From contig NZ_CP075691.1 in the NCBI RefSeq assembly GCF_020026305.1, positions 6,820,001-6,884,000 of the forward strand: a stretch of 64,000 nucleotides of DNA, in the 5' to 3' direction. This DNA is from Streptomyces sp. 135 (GTDB lineage Bacteria; Actinomycetota; Actinomycetes; Streptomycetales; Streptomycetaceae). Position 1 is the stretch's first letter, and every line of letters starts with the position of its first letter. The notes beneath the pieces were generated by a model, which was not told where the DNA came from, made no database searches, and worked only from the letters and a program-made list of their open reading frames with translations. A program made the position numbers and the translations under genes. Shown here piece after piece: positions 50,850 through 59,399 of the stretch.

Positions 50850-52084
50850 TGCGCCACCTCTCCCATGACCTTCGTGTCCCGGCAGTGCGCGCGCCGCGGC
50901 CAGCCGTCCGGCGCCGCGAGATAGCGGTCGAGCACGGCCCGTGCCTTCCGCGAGAGCTGCCGCCGCTCCTTCGGCTCCAGCACCGTCGTGCCCGACTGCG
51001 GGCCGTCCGTGAAGCCGAGCTGCGGGGTGACCGTGACGCGGTGGTAGGTGGGGCCCGCCGCGCACCGCGACCGCGCCCACAGGGCGAGCAGCGGGTCGTC
51101 ACCGGACTCCTGGATCGTCACCGGCTTGCCGGCCTCGGCCCGGTCGCCGGGAAAGGGGACGTGGGAGCCGCCCCGGTGACTGTCGTACGCGCCGCCCGCG
51201 AGCACCCCCGACCAGCTCTGTGCGCCCACCGCCTTGACCGCGAGCTCCCCGGCGGGCGAGCTGTCGTCCAGCCGGCCGCCGCACACGCCGGTGCGCCTGC
51301 TGTACGTCGCCGCGCTCCGGCCGAACTCCCATTCGCCCGGCGCCAGCCGCAGCGCCTTGGGGGAGAGCCAGGAGCAGAGCTTCGGAGCCTTGGCCGGGGC
51401 GGCGGCTCCGGCCTTCAGGGGGCGGCCGCCGCAGCCCTGCTTCTCCGCCACCCAGTCGGCGACGCGCACCGCCGTGCGGGACGCGAGGAGGCGGTCGGCT
51501 CGGGGGACGTCGTACTCGTCGTCGGACGCCGAGGGCAGGTCCACCGTGACGAGCAGGTCCCGCGAGGGGCGCACGCGCCCGGCGAGGCCCTTGGGGCAGT
51601 CGGCGAGCAGGGAGGCCGACACCGCGCTGCCGGTCAGCCGGTCGCCGGTCGACACGGCGCCGAGCGCGCTGTCCGGCAGCGGCAGCCCGAAGGAGCCGTC
51701 GAGCGCGGGCCCGGTGGTGCGGGTCAGGACGGCCTCGGCACGCACCCGCGCCTGCGCGTCGGGCTCCCAGGCATCGCCGCCGCCACCCCACGACAGTGTG
51801 CAGTCGAGCAGGGCGCGGCTCTCCTCGCGGGGCCGCAGCATCGTGCCGAACTCGTCCAGGACGCCGGGCTTGTCGTCCGGCACGAAGGCGCCGAGCTCGG
51901 CGGGGAGCAGCCCCGCGCAGGCGCGCGCCAGTTGCCGCTGGTTGGCCGCGAGCCGTTCCTCGCGGTCCTCGGCCCGGGACACGAGGAGCCACGTCACGGA
52001 CGACGCGATCACCGCCAGGGCCACCAGGCCGGACACGAGCCAAATGCGCCGTCGCGCCGCGCGCGGCGCGCCCGTCCCGGGCAT
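50837..52084 (-). CDS. Membrane-anchored extracytoplasmic protein of unknown function
   Basis: A 415-aa protein with a basic N-terminus and one helix (IWLVSGLVALAVIASSVTWLLVS), then an extracytoplasmic region. The first segment ARACAGLLPAELGAFVPDD parallels DDACEGVLPSDEMRAVLGE of the downstream paralogue. Further Cys occur in LDCTLSWGG, LADCPKGL, QGCGGRP, KLCSWL, GVCGGRL, SRCAAG and AHCRDT. No enzyme motif is visible. It may bind something outside the membrane. ATG 52084 is divergent from the polysaccharide lyase gene, with a 191 bp gap between that holds no gene. Confidence 0.75.
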   Translation of the reverse strand: MPGTGAPRAARRRIWLVSGLVALAVIASSVTWLLVSRAEDREERLAANQRQLARACAGLLPAELGAFVPDDKPGVLDEFGTMLRPREESRALLDCTLSWGGGGDAWEPDAQARVRAEAVLTRTTGPALDGSFGLPLPDSALGAVSTGDRLTGSAVSASLLADCPKGLAGRVRPSRDLLVTVDLPSASDDEYDVPRADRLLASRTAVRVADWVAEKQGCGGRPLKAGAAAPAKAPKLCSWLSPKALRLAPGEWEFGRSAATYSRRTGVCGGRLDDSSPAGELAVKAVGAQSWSGVLAGGAYDSHRGGSHVPFPGDRAEAGKPVTIQESGDDPLLALWARSRCAAGPTYHRVTVTPQLGFTDGPQSGTTVLEPKERRQLSRKARAVLDRYLAAPDGWPRRAHCRDTKVMGEVAQWRG

Positions 52085-52275
52085 GGTGCTCCCCTTCCCC
52101 CGTGTACCGCATCAAGATCAGGGAGGGACCGTATCAATGCGGGTCCGCCCGTCGGCGCGGGGACCCTTGTCGCGGATGGGGGCATCTGCTTGACTCCGGC
52201 CGCCTGAACACCCGTCCGAGCCCGTCCACAGTCAGGAACGCCAGAACGCCCCGTACGCCGCCGGTGGAGGCCGCC

Positions 52276-54819
52276 ATGGAGATCACCCGCAGACGCCTGC
52301 TGTCCGCCCTGTCGGCCGCCGGACTCCTGGCGGTGATCCCCGCCGGCCGGGTGGACGCCGCCACGGCGGCGGAGGGCCGCGCCCGGCTGCTCGCCAACAC
52401 CGTGGCCATCCTCGCCGGGACCGCCGCGTCCAACGCCCGGCCGGAGACGGCCGGGAAGCTCGCCGCCGTCGAACGTGCCGCGCGGGCGAACCTGAAGGCG
52501 ATGGACGACGCGGGCGAGGGCGAACTCTTCGCAGGCCTGGCGCTCGGCACCGACGAGGCGAACCTCAACACCGCCTACCGCCGCCTGTACGAGACCGCCC
52601 TCGCCACCCGCACGCCCGGCCCCGGCGGCCTGTACGGCGACACCGCCGTCCAGCGTCGCGTGCTCGACGGCCTGGCCTGGCTGCACGAGCACTACTACGG
52701 CGACCAGGCCAAGGGCTACTACGGCAACTGGTTCCACTGGGAGATCGGCATCTCCCAGCACATCAGCAAGACCCTGGCGCTGCTCGCGGACGAGGTGCGC
52801 GCCCACCGCCCCGACCTGGTGCGCACCTACGTCACCTCCATGGACGCCTACCTCCGCAACGGCACCGGCGGCGACGTCGACCTCGACTCGCGCTTCCACA
52901 CCGGCGCCAACCTGGCCGACATCACCACCAACCGCATCCTCCAGGGCGCCCTCCTCGGAGAGGACGAGGGCGACGCCCGCATCCGCAAGGCCCTCACCGA
53001 CCAGCTGACGGTCTTCCTCACCATCGACCCCTACCGCCTGCGGCACGGCGTGACGGACGGCCATTACGCGGACGGCTCCTTCATCCAGCACGCCTCCGTC
53101 GCGTACACGGGCTCGTACGGCAAAGGCCTGCTCAGCCGGGTCGTGCAGACCCTCAAGATCCTCGAAGGCACGGGGTTCGCGCACGGCGCGGAGCTGGTGC
53201 CGACCGTGTACGACTGGGTGCGGGACGGCTTCGCCCCGGTGATCTTCGAGGGCTGGATGATGGAGATCGTCAAGGGCCGGGCCGTGGCGCGCACGGACTC
53301 CGGATACACCGACGTGGCGGTGGTCGTGGAGGCCGTCGTCGACCTCGCCTCGCTCGCCGCCGGCGCCGAGGCCACCGCCCTGAAGAGCTACGTCAAGCAC
53401 ATCAGGGCCACCTCGCGCACCGCGCTCGACCCGGCCCGCTTCGTCTCCCCGGTCAGCATCGTGCGCTACGCCGACATCGTAGGCGACGCCTCCGTGCCGC
53501 CCGCCGACCTCAACCCGGCCGAGCGCAGCGTCGCCTTCAACGCCATGGACAAGACCGTGCACCGCAGGCCCGGTTACGCCTTCGCGCTCGCGCGCAGCTC
53601 CGACCGGATCAGCAAGTACGAGTACATGAACGGCGAGAACCTCATGCCCTGGTTCCAGGGCGACGGCGCGCACTACCTCTACCTCTCGGGCCAGGACCAG
53701 ACCCAGGCGTACGGCGTCGACTACTTCACGACGGTCTCGCCGTACGGCCTGGCGGGTGTCACGGCGCCGGTCGAACAGCGGCGCACCGTACCCGAGTCGT
53801 ACGGCAAGGCGTACTACGACAACCCCGGGCACCCCCTTAATTTCACCTCCTCCTCCGAGTCGCAGAACAAGTACGTCTACTTCCCGCGCGGCACGAACGC
53901 GTGGTCGGGCGGCGCGGTCCTCGGGGCGTACGGCGCCGCGGGCCTGGTGCAGTCCAGCGACGCCGCCTACCGCGACCGCGCCCTGCTCCCCGACGACTTC
54001 GTCGTGTACCGCGGCGCGCGGGCGACGAAGTCGTGGTTCCTGCTCGACGAGGAGATCGTGGTGCTCGCCGCGGGCGTCGGCGACGCCGGGGGGCGGGCCG
54101 TGACCACGACCGTCGACGCCCGCATCGCCGCCCCCGAGGACCGGACCACGCTCACCGGGACGCGCCGCGACGGCCGCGCCTGGTCCGGCCCCGGCACCGC
54201 GGACCTGCGCTGGCTGCGCTACGCCAACGCCACGCGCGGCACCGCCGTCGGCTACGTCTTCCTCGACGCCCCGCCGGTGAGCGTCACCCTGGAGCGGGTC
54301 ACGCGCAGCCGCCGGGTCGTGCGCACCGCCAACCCCGATACGCCCGTGACGCGTTCGGTGTTCGGCGTGACGGTCCACGGGGCCGCCGGGGCCCGACCGG
54401 CGCGCCTGGCCTGCGCGTTGGTGCCGAACGCCACCGAGGACCGGCTGCGCGCCCACCGCCAGGGGCCGATCGAGGTCCTCGCCAACTCCGAGCGTCTCCA
54501 GGCCGTTACGCACTCCGGTCTCGGCCTGACGGCCGCCAACTCCTTCACGCCGGGGCGCCACGAGGCCGCCGGCCTGCGCGTCGATGGGCCGGCCTCCGTC
54601 ATCGTGCGCCGTCGGGGCCGCGGCGGCACCACCACCGTCGCCGTGTCCGACCCGACGATGGACCGGGACAGGATCACGGTCCTGCTCCGCGGCCGCCGCC
54701 TCCGGAAGGTCACCGCGGACGACGGCGTGCGGGTGAGCCGGGATCCCGGCGGCACACGGATCGACGTCGACACCCATCACGCGTACGGCAGAAGCTTCAC
54801 GGTGACGCTGCGAGGCTGA
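52276..54819 (+). CDS. Secreted polysaccharide lyase family 8 enzyme
   Basis: An 847-aa exported lyase that cleaves uronic-acid polysaccharides (hyaluronan, chondroitin or xanthan) by beta-elimination. The Tat signal is EITRRRLLSALSAAGLLAV with an Ala-rich cleavage region near 30. The alpha/alpha toroid has NWFHWEIGIS (about 151-160), TGANLADITTNR (probable catalytic Asn about 212), HYADGSFIQHASVAYTGSYG (His about 272, Tyr about 281). MNGENLMPWFQGDGAHYLY and the beta-sandwich C-terminal domains follow. ATG 52276 follows GGTGGAGG. The precise substrate is not readable. It is single-gene, with no adjacent glycosidase. Confidence 0.93.
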   Translation: MEITRRRLLSALSAAGLLAVIPAGRVDAATAAEGRARLLANTVAILAGTAASNARPETAGKLAAVERAARANLKAMDDAGEGELFAGLALGTDEANLNTAYRRLYETALATRTPGPGGLYGDTAVQRRVLDGLAWLHEHYYGDQAKGYYGNWFHWEIGISQHISKTLALLADEVRAHRPDLVRTYVTSMDAYLRNGTGGDVDLDSRFHTGANLADITTNRILQGALLGEDEGDARIRKALTDQLTVFLTIDPYRLRHGVTDGHYADGSFIQHASVAYTGSYGKGLLSRVVQTLKILEGTGFAHGAELVPTVYDWVRDGFAPVIFEGWMMEIVKGRAVARTDSGYTDVAVVVEAVVDLASLAAGAEATALKSYVKHIRATSRTALDPARFVSPVSIVRYADIVGDASVPPADLNPAERSVAFNAMDKTVHRRPGYAFALARSSDRISKYEYMNGENLMPWFQGDGAHYLYLSGQDQTQAYGVDYFTTVSPYGLAGVTAPVEQRRTVPESYGKAYYDNPGHPLNFTSSSESQNKYVYFPRGTNAWSGGAVLGAYGAAGLVQSSDAAYRDRALLPDDFVVYRGARATKSWFLLDEEIVVLAAGVGDAGGRAVTTTVDARIAAPEDRTTLTGTRRDGRAWSGPGTADLRWLRYANATRGTAVGYVFLDAPPVSVTLERVTRSRRVVRTANPDTPVTRSVFGVTVHGAAGARPARLACALVPNATEDRLRAHRQGPIEVLANSERLQAVTHSGLGLTAANSFTPGRHEAAGLRVDGPASVIVRRRGRGGTTTVAVSDPTMDRDRITVLLRGRRLRKVTADDGVRVSRDPGGTRIDVDTHHAYGRSFTVTLRG

Positions 54820-54852
54820 ACAGCCGCTACTGGGCGATTTCTTGATGTCCGG

Positions 54853-55071
54853 TCAGATGACTTCCTCCACGCTGATTGCCTGTACCGGGCACGCCCGTAC
54901 GGCTTCCCTCACCATCGGGTCGCCGCCGCCGTCCTCGCGGTCCGGCAGCACCTGGCTGAAGCCGTCGTCGTCCTGCGTGAAGACGGCCGGTGCGGTGAGC
55001 GCGCACATGCCCGCACCCACACACCGGTCACCGTCGACGCGTACCACCTTGCTCGTCGTCTCGTCCGCCAT
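54853..55071 (-). CDS. 3Fe-4S ferredoxin
   Basis: A 72-aa ferredoxin that passes electrons to the neighbouring P450. The cluster ligands are CVGAGMC (with Gly-Ala in place of the second Cys of a 4Fe site) and ACPVQA, the 3Fe-4S pattern of Streptomyces P450 ferredoxins such as SuaB/SoyB. It lies 9 bp downstream of the P450 gene on the same strand and must be co-transcribed. A reductase gene is not present. Confidence 0.93.
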   Translation of the reverse strand: MADETTSKVVRVDGDRCVGAGMCALTAPAVFTQDDDGFSQVLPDREDGGGDPMVREAVRACPVQAISVEEVI

Positions 55072-55080
55072 GGTCTGTCC

Positions 55081-56346
55081 CTACCAGGTGACGGGGAGTT
55101 CCAGCATCCCCTGGATCGTGTCGCCCGGCTTGAAAGGGATCTCCTCGGCGGGCACCGCGAGACGCAGCCCCGGCAGGCGCTCGAAGAGGGACCGCAGGGC
55201 GATCTCCAGCTCCAGCCGGGCGAGGTTCTGGCCAAGGCACTGGTGGACGCCGAAGCCGAAGGCGAGGTGGTGGCGGGTCGCGCGGTGCCAGTCCAGCTCC
55301 TCCGGGAACTCGTAGGCCGCGTCGTCGCGGTTGATGAGGGAGGTGGAGAAGATGACGCCGTCACCGGCGCGCAGCGTGCTGCCCGCGATCTCGATGTCCT
55401 CCTTCACCAGCCGCAACAGCCCGTCCGCGATGGACAGATAGCGCAGCAACTCCTCGACCACGGCGGGCGTCAGGGGCTCGTCGGCGTCGAAGCCGGCCTT
55501 CAGTTCGGCCAGCCGCTCGGGGTGCTGGAGCAGGGTGAACGTACCGAGGGAGATCATGTTCGCCGTGGTCTCGTGCCCCGCGACGAGCAGGATCGTGGCC
55601 AGGCTGACCAGCTCCTCGCGGTCCACCGCGCCCTCCGCGAGCTGCTGGTGGATCAGCTCGTCGAGGAGCCCGTCGCCCGGCTCCCGCCGCTTGCGGTCGA
55701 TCAACGCGGAGAAGTAGGCGTCGAGTTCGTCCCGCGCCGCCTGCGTGTCCTCGGCCCTCGGGCCGCGCAGCAGCCGCCGTGACCTCTCCTCGAAGAAGTC
55801 GTGGTCGGCGTAGGGCACCCCGAGCAGGGCGCAGATCACCATGGACGGCACGGGCAGCGCGAACGCGCTCACCAGTTCGGCGGGCGGCCCCTCGGCCTCC
55901 ATGGCGTCCAGGAGCCGGTCGACGGTCTCCTGGATCCGCGGGCGCAGCGCGGCGATCCGCTTGACCGAGAAGCTCGGGATCAGCATCCGGCGCTGGACGT
56001 TGTGGCGCGGGTCGTCGACGCCCAGCAGCGCGACGCCCCGCTTGCGGACGCGGGCGAAGCGTTCGGTCGGCGAGGGGAAGTCCTCGTGCTCGCGGTCGGT
56101 GGAGAGCCGTGGGTCGGCGAGGAGTTCGCGGGCCACCGCGTGCCCCGTCACCAGCCATACGGGCCGCCCGTCGAAGAGGGTGACGCGGGCGAGCGGGCGG
56201 GCCTCCCGCAAAGGCGCGTAACCGGTGGGCGGGTGGTAGGGGCAGGAGCGGTCCTGAGGGAAGTGGACGTTGGTGGGGGCTGGGTCAGGGATGCGGGTGG
56301 GGGTGGGGCTGGTGGTGATGGGTCCGGACCTGGTCGACTCCGTCAT
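55081..56346 (-). CDS. Cytochrome P450 (CYP105-like)
   Basis: A 421-aa soluble monooxygenase. The I-helix is AGHETT (about 256-261), the K-helix is EELLR (about 298-302) and the heme loop is FGFGVHQCLGQNLAR with Cys about 370. DPRLSTDREHEDFPSPTERF and the overall length suggest the CYP105 family, which hydroxylates macrolides, vitamin D and xenobiotics. The start is ATG 56346. A 29-codon upstream extension in frame crosses the repeat-rich regulatory region and is not family-like. The ferredoxin follows directly. Confidence 0.93.
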   Translation of the reverse strand: MTESTRSGPITTSPTPTRIPDPAPTNVHFPQDRSCPYHPPTGYAPLREARPLARVTLFDGRPVWLVTGHAVARELLADPRLSTDREHEDFPSPTERFARVRKRGVALLGVDDPRHNVQRRMLIPSFSVKRIAALRPRIQETVDRLLDAMEAEGPPAELVSAFALPVPSMVICALLGVPYADHDFFEERSRRLLRGPRAEDTQAARDELDAYFSALIDRKRREPGDGLLDELIHQQLAEGAVDREELVSLATILLVAGHETTANMISLGTFTLLQHPERLAELKAGFDADEPLTPAVVEELLRYLSIADGLLRLVKEDIEIAGSTLRAGDGVIFSTSLINRDDAAYEFPEELDWHRATRHHLAFGFGVHQCLGQNLARLELEIALRSLFERLPGLRLAVPAEEIPFKPGDTIQGMLELPVTW

Positions 56347-56376
56347 GGACGTACCTCGCAAGCGCAGCTGTTTCCG

Positions 56377-56411
56377 TATGCGCATATGCCCGTTCACGCA
56401 TATGCCCGTTC
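56377..56411. repeat. Direct repeats with palindromic cores upstream of the P450
   Basis: CGCATATGCCCGTTC occurs twice in tandem (56381-56395 and 56397-56411), each with a GCATATGC dyad, and is preceded by the perfect dyad TATGCGCATA (56377-56386). It lies 31-65 bp before the P450 start. Iterated dyads at this position suggest cooperative regulator binding. Confidence 0.6.
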
Positions 56412-56419
56412 CCTCATTC

Positions 56420-56434
56420 GATGCCTCAGGCATC
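56420..56434. promoter_or_regulatory. 15 bp perfect palindrome upstream of the P450
   Basis: GATGCCT-C-AGGCATC is a 7+1+7 dyad 9 bp beyond the direct repeats. It could be an operator for the P450 operon or for the divergent GNAT gene at 56577. The rest of the gap (56435-56576) holds no supported gene. Confidence 0.55.
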
Positions 56435-56576
56435 TATCTCGTCCACGCCAAGACCGGCCAGATCGCCGCCGCCGGCGGAACTGTCCGGAATTGCCCCCTC
56501 CGAGCGCCGTGCCCGCTTCTTGGGCGTGCGAGTATCCGGGAGGATCACGTGGCGGCCACTGTGGAGGACGAAGAGG

Positions 56577-57143
56577 ATGTTCGCGATACCCCTCGGCGAC
56601 GGAGCCGAACTGCGCCCGCTGGAGCCCTGGCAGGCCGAGGAGTTCCTCGCCCACATGGACCGCGGCCGTGACTTCATCGGCCGCTACGTGGGGCTTCCCG
56701 ACACCACGGCAGACCTGAAGGCCGCACGCGACTGGCTACAGGTGTACGCCGACAAGGCCGCCGCCGACACCGGCCGCCTGTACGGCATCCGACTCGACGG
56801 ACGTCTCGTCGGCGGTGTCCTCTTCCGGGTCTTCGACACGGCGTCCGGCACCTGTGAGGCGGGCTGCTGGCTGGAACCGGCCGCCGCGGGCCGCGGCCTG
56901 GTGACCCGCGCCGTGCGCGTCGTCGTCGACTGGGCGGTCGAGGTGCGCGGGATGCACCGCGTGGAGTGGCTGGTGGCCTCCGAGAACCGCCCGAGCATCA
57001 ACGTGGCCAAGCGGCTCGGCATGAGCCTCGACGGCGTACAGCGGGAGAACGACCCCTACCGGGGCGTGCGGCAGGACACCGAGATCTGGTCGGTCCTCGC
57101 ACCCGAGTGGCGCGCCGCGCGGTCCGGGGGAGCGCTCCGGTGA
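56577..57143 (+). CDS. GNAT family N-acetyltransferase (RimL-like)
   Basis: A 188-aa acetyltransferase of the RimJ/RimL group: FAIPLGDGAELRPLEPWQAEEF, WLEPAAAGRGLVTRAVRVVVDWA (acetyl-CoA loop about 100-122) and HRVEWLVASENRPSINVAKRLGMSLDG. The target is likely a protein N-terminus or a small amine; it is not known. ATG 56577 follows GGAGGACGAAGAGG. The longer frame to 56421 crosses the P450 regulatory palindrome. Its stop overlaps the methyltransferase GTG (GTGA). Confidence 0.9.
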   Translation: MFAIPLGDGAELRPLEPWQAEEFLAHMDRGRDFIGRYVGLPDTTADLKAARDWLQVYADKAAADTGRLYGIRLDGRLVGGVLFRVFDTASGTCEAGCWLEPAAAGRGLVTRAVRVVVDWAVEVRGMHRVEWLVASENRPSINVAKRLGMSLDGVQRENDPYRGVRQDTEIWSVLAPEWRAARSGGALR

Positions 57144-57877
57144 ACGTCGACAACGCCTACGGAGACCCGCGGCTCGCCGCGCTGTACGACCCGCTCGACC
57201 CGGACCGGAGCGATCTCGACGCGTACCTGCGCATGGCCGAGGAGTTCGGCGCGCGCCGCGTACTGGACATCGGCTGCGGGACGGGCGTGTTCGCGCTGCT
57301 CCTCGCCCGGCGCGGGATCGAGGTCGTCGGCGTCGACCCCGCCGGGGCGTCCGTCGACGTGGCCCGCGCCAAACCGGGCGCGGAGCGGGTGCGTTGGCTC
57401 GTCGGCGACGCGACGGCGCTCCCGCCGCTGCGGGTCGACCTCGCGACCATGACGGCGAACGTCGCCCAGGCCATCGCGGACCCGGCCGACTGGCAGGGCA
57501 CCCTGCGGGGCGCGTACGAGGCGCTGCGGCCGGGCGGACGCCTGGTGTTCGAGACCAGGGACCCCGCCCAGCGCGCCTGGGAGGAGTGGAACCGCGAGGC
57601 CACGCACCAGGTGACGGAGGTCGCGGGCGCAGGCGCCCTCGAACGCTGGCTTGAGGTGACCGCAGTCGACGGCCCCTTGGTGACGTTCCGCTGGACCCTG
57701 GTGTTCGCGGCGGACGGGGAGGTGCTCACCTCGGACTCGACGCTGCGTTTCCGGGAGCGGGCGGAGATCGAGGCGGACCTGGCGGCCCAGGGGTACGTGG
57801 TCGAGGACGTGCGCGACGCCCCTGACCGGCCGGGCCGGGAGTTCGTCTTCGTGGCGCGGCGGCCGGCGCGCCGATAA
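57140..57877 (+). CDS. Class I SAM-dependent methyltransferase
   Basis: A 245-aa methyltransferase. Motif I is VLDIGCGTGVFALLLARRG (about 40-58), followed by EVVGVDPAGASVDVARAKP and the motif IV region LATMTANVAQAIADP. RPGGRLVFETRDP gives the post-II strand. The substrate is unknown. GTG 57140 overlaps the upstream GNAT stop by four bases, so the two are translationally coupled and may modify the same compound. Confidence 0.92.
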   Translation: MNVDNAYGDPRLAALYDPLDPDRSDLDAYLRMAEEFGARRVLDIGCGTGVFALLLARRGIEVVGVDPAGASVDVARAKPGAERVRWLVGDATALPPLRVDLATMTANVAQAIADPADWQGTLRGAYEALRPGGRLVFETRDPAQRAWEEWNREATHQVTEVAGAGALERWLEVTAVDGPLVTFRWTLVFAADGEVLTSDSTLRFRERAEIEADLAAQGYVVEDVRDAPDRPGREFVFVARRPARR

Positions 57878-57981
57878 ATCGATGGCGTGTCGCGGGGGGC
57901 CGGATCTAAGCTGCGTCTCGTTCCTCGGTGGCCGCTCCACGGCCGCCGGTGCCGGCATTGCAGGACCAGGAGGTGTGACCG

Positions 57982-58053
57982 ATGGCTGTCGTCGCGACGG
58001 GCGCTGCCCGTATCCGGAAGTTCATCAAGTACACCTCCGTGGCCACCGGCTGA
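57982..58053 (+). CDS. 23-codon ORF with a near-perfect ribosome binding site
   Basis: AGGAGGTG ends eight bases before ATG 57982. The frame encodes MAVVATGAARIRKF... with a basic amphipathic middle (R-I-R-K-F-I-K-Y) and ends VATG-stop. It lies in the 239 bp gap between the methyltransferase and rsgA. The strong ribosome site is much better than chance for this GC-rich context. It could be a short peptide, a leader for rsgA or a membrane-active toxin-like peptide. No homologue is recognised from memory. Confidence 0.5.
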   Translation: MAVVATGAARIRKFIKYTSVATG

Positions 58054-58110
58054 CCGAACATCTTCTCCGCGCGTCCCCGTACGCGTGCGCCGGGGCCACC
58101 CTGTGAAGGG

Positions 58111-58178
58111 TCCCCCTTGTCTTCCTCCTCTCGTCCGTCTTCTTCTCTTTCTTCCTCCTCTCTTCTGGGTTCGTCCTC
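58111..58178 (+). repeat. Polypyrimidine (CTT/TCC) low-complexity tract in the rsgA N-terminus
   Basis: Almost every base from 58111 to 58178 is C or T, made of repeated TCT/TCC/TTC codons that give a Ser-Ser-Ser run. Such a tract could slip in length or fold as triplex DNA. It lies just behind the start codon. Confidence 0.7.
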
Positions 58179-59262
58179 GTCCGCCCCGCACCCCCTGGCC
58201 CCCTACGGCTGGGACGCGGAGTGGGAGGCCGAGTTCGCGCCGTACGCCGCGCAGGGGCTGCTGCCCGGGCGGGTCGTGCGGGTGGACCGCGGGCAGTGCG
58301 ACCTCGTCACCGCCGACGGAACCGTGCGCGCCGACACCGAGTTCGTCACCCCACGCGACCCGCTGAAGGTCATCTGCACCGGCGACTGGGCCGCCGTGGA
58401 CCCGGACGGCGGCGACCCCCGCTACGTACGCGCGTATCTGCCGCGCCGCACGTCCTTCGTACGCTCCACCTCGTCCAAGCGGTCCGAGGGGCAGATCCTC
58501 GCGTCCAACGTCGACCACTCGATCATCGCGGTCTCGCTCGCCGCCGAACTCGACCTCGGGCGGATCGAGCGGTTCCTCGCGCTCGGCTGGGAGTCGGGCG
58601 GGCAGCCGGTCGTCGTGCTCACCAAGGCCGACCTCGTGCCGGACGGCGCCACGCTCGCGCACCTCGTCCAGGACGTCGAGACCGCCGCGCCCGGCGTGCA
58701 GGTGCTGGCGGTCAGCGCCACGTCCGGGCAGGGCGTCGACGTGCTCGCCGCGGTCGTCTCGGGCGGCACGTCGGTGCTCCTCGGCCAGTCCGGCGCGGGC
58801 AAGTCGACGCTGGCGAACGCGCTCGCCGGGGCCGACATCATGGAGGTCCGGGCGATCCGTGACATCGACGGAAAGGGCCGTCACACCACGACGACCCGCA
58901 ACCTCCTGCTGCTGCCCGCGGGCGGCGTCCTCATCGACACGCCGGGGCTGCGCGGCGTCGGCCTGTGGGACGCCGAGACCGGCGTCGGGCAGGTCTTCGC
59001 CGAGATCGAGGAACTGGCGGAGAACTGCCGCTTCCACGACTGCGCCCACACCGCGGAGCCCGGCTGCGCGGTGCTCGCCGCGGCGGAGGACGGCACGCTG
59101 CCCGAACGCCGCCTCGACAGCTACCGCAAGCTGATCCGCGAGAACCAGCGCATCGTCGCCAAGACCGACGCGCGGGTCCGCGCGGAGCTGCGGCGCGAGT
59201 GGCGGCTGCGGGGCGCGGAGGGGCGCGCCGCGATGGAGATCAAGCGGGGGCGCGTGCGCTGA
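58117..59262 (+). CDS. rsgA: Ribosome small subunit-dependent GTPase A (RsgA)
   Basis: A 381-aa circularly permuted GTPase that matures the 30S subunit. The order of motifs is G4 (LTKADLV), G5 region, G1 (GQSGAGKST), G2 (GKGRHTTT) and G3 (DTPG). An N-terminal OB fold and a C-terminal zinc finger (CRFHDCAHTAEPGC, about 298-311) bracket the GTPase domain. The likely start is TTG 58117, seven bases behind GAAGGG. The first 24 residues are Ser-rich and encoded by an unusual polypyrimidine tract, longer than in typical homologues. Confidence 0.93.
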   Translation: MSSSSRPSSSLSSSSLLGSSSSAPHPLAPYGWDAEWEAEFAPYAAQGLLPGRVVRVDRGQCDLVTADGTVRADTEFVTPRDPLKVICTGDWAAVDPDGGDPRYVRAYLPRRTSFVRSTSSKRSEGQILASNVDHSIIAVSLAAELDLGRIERFLALGWESGGQPVVVLTKADLVPDGATLAHLVQDVETAAPGVQVLAVSATSGQGVDVLAAVVSGGTSVLLGQSGAGKSTLANALAGADIMEVRAIRDIDGKGRHTTTTRNLLLLPAGGVLIDTPGLRGVGLWDAETGVGQVFAEIEELAENCRFHDCAHTAEPGCAVLAAAEDGTLPERRLDSYRKLIRENQRIVAKTDARVRAELRREWRLRGAEGRAAMEIKRGRVR

Positions 59263-59280
59263 GCGCGGGCGGGTCAGGGT

Positions 59281-59325
59281 GCGGGGAGCTGCGGGCCGGT
59301 CGTGGCTGAGCGCGCAGTTCCCCGC
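59281..59325. terminator. Terminator and dispersed Streptomyces hairpin element
   Basis: GCGGGGAGCTGCG (59281-59293) and CGCAGTTCCCCGC (59313-59325) pair at 12 of 13 positions, plus one G-T. The sequence resembles the 'GGGGAACTGCGC...' intergenic hairpins that recur in many Streptomyces chromosomes. It lies 18 nt after the rsgA stop. Confidence 0.65.
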
Positions 59326-59399
59326 GCCCCCGCCGACGGCCTCAGCGCCGTGTCCGAATTCCGCCAGCCGGGGCGTCCTCGCGGCTCCACAATGGAGGC

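Noticed and set aside
54853..57877. P450, ferredoxin, GNAT and methyltransferase as a biosynthetic gene cluster
   Set aside because: No core synthase (PKS, NRPS, terpene or RiPP) is adjacent, so tailoring enzymes alone do not support a cluster call.
59281..59330. The hairpin after rsgA as an sRNA or tRNA-like element
   Set aside because: It is a simple two-arm hairpin placed as a terminator and resembles dispersed intergenic elements; no promoter for an RNA was seen.
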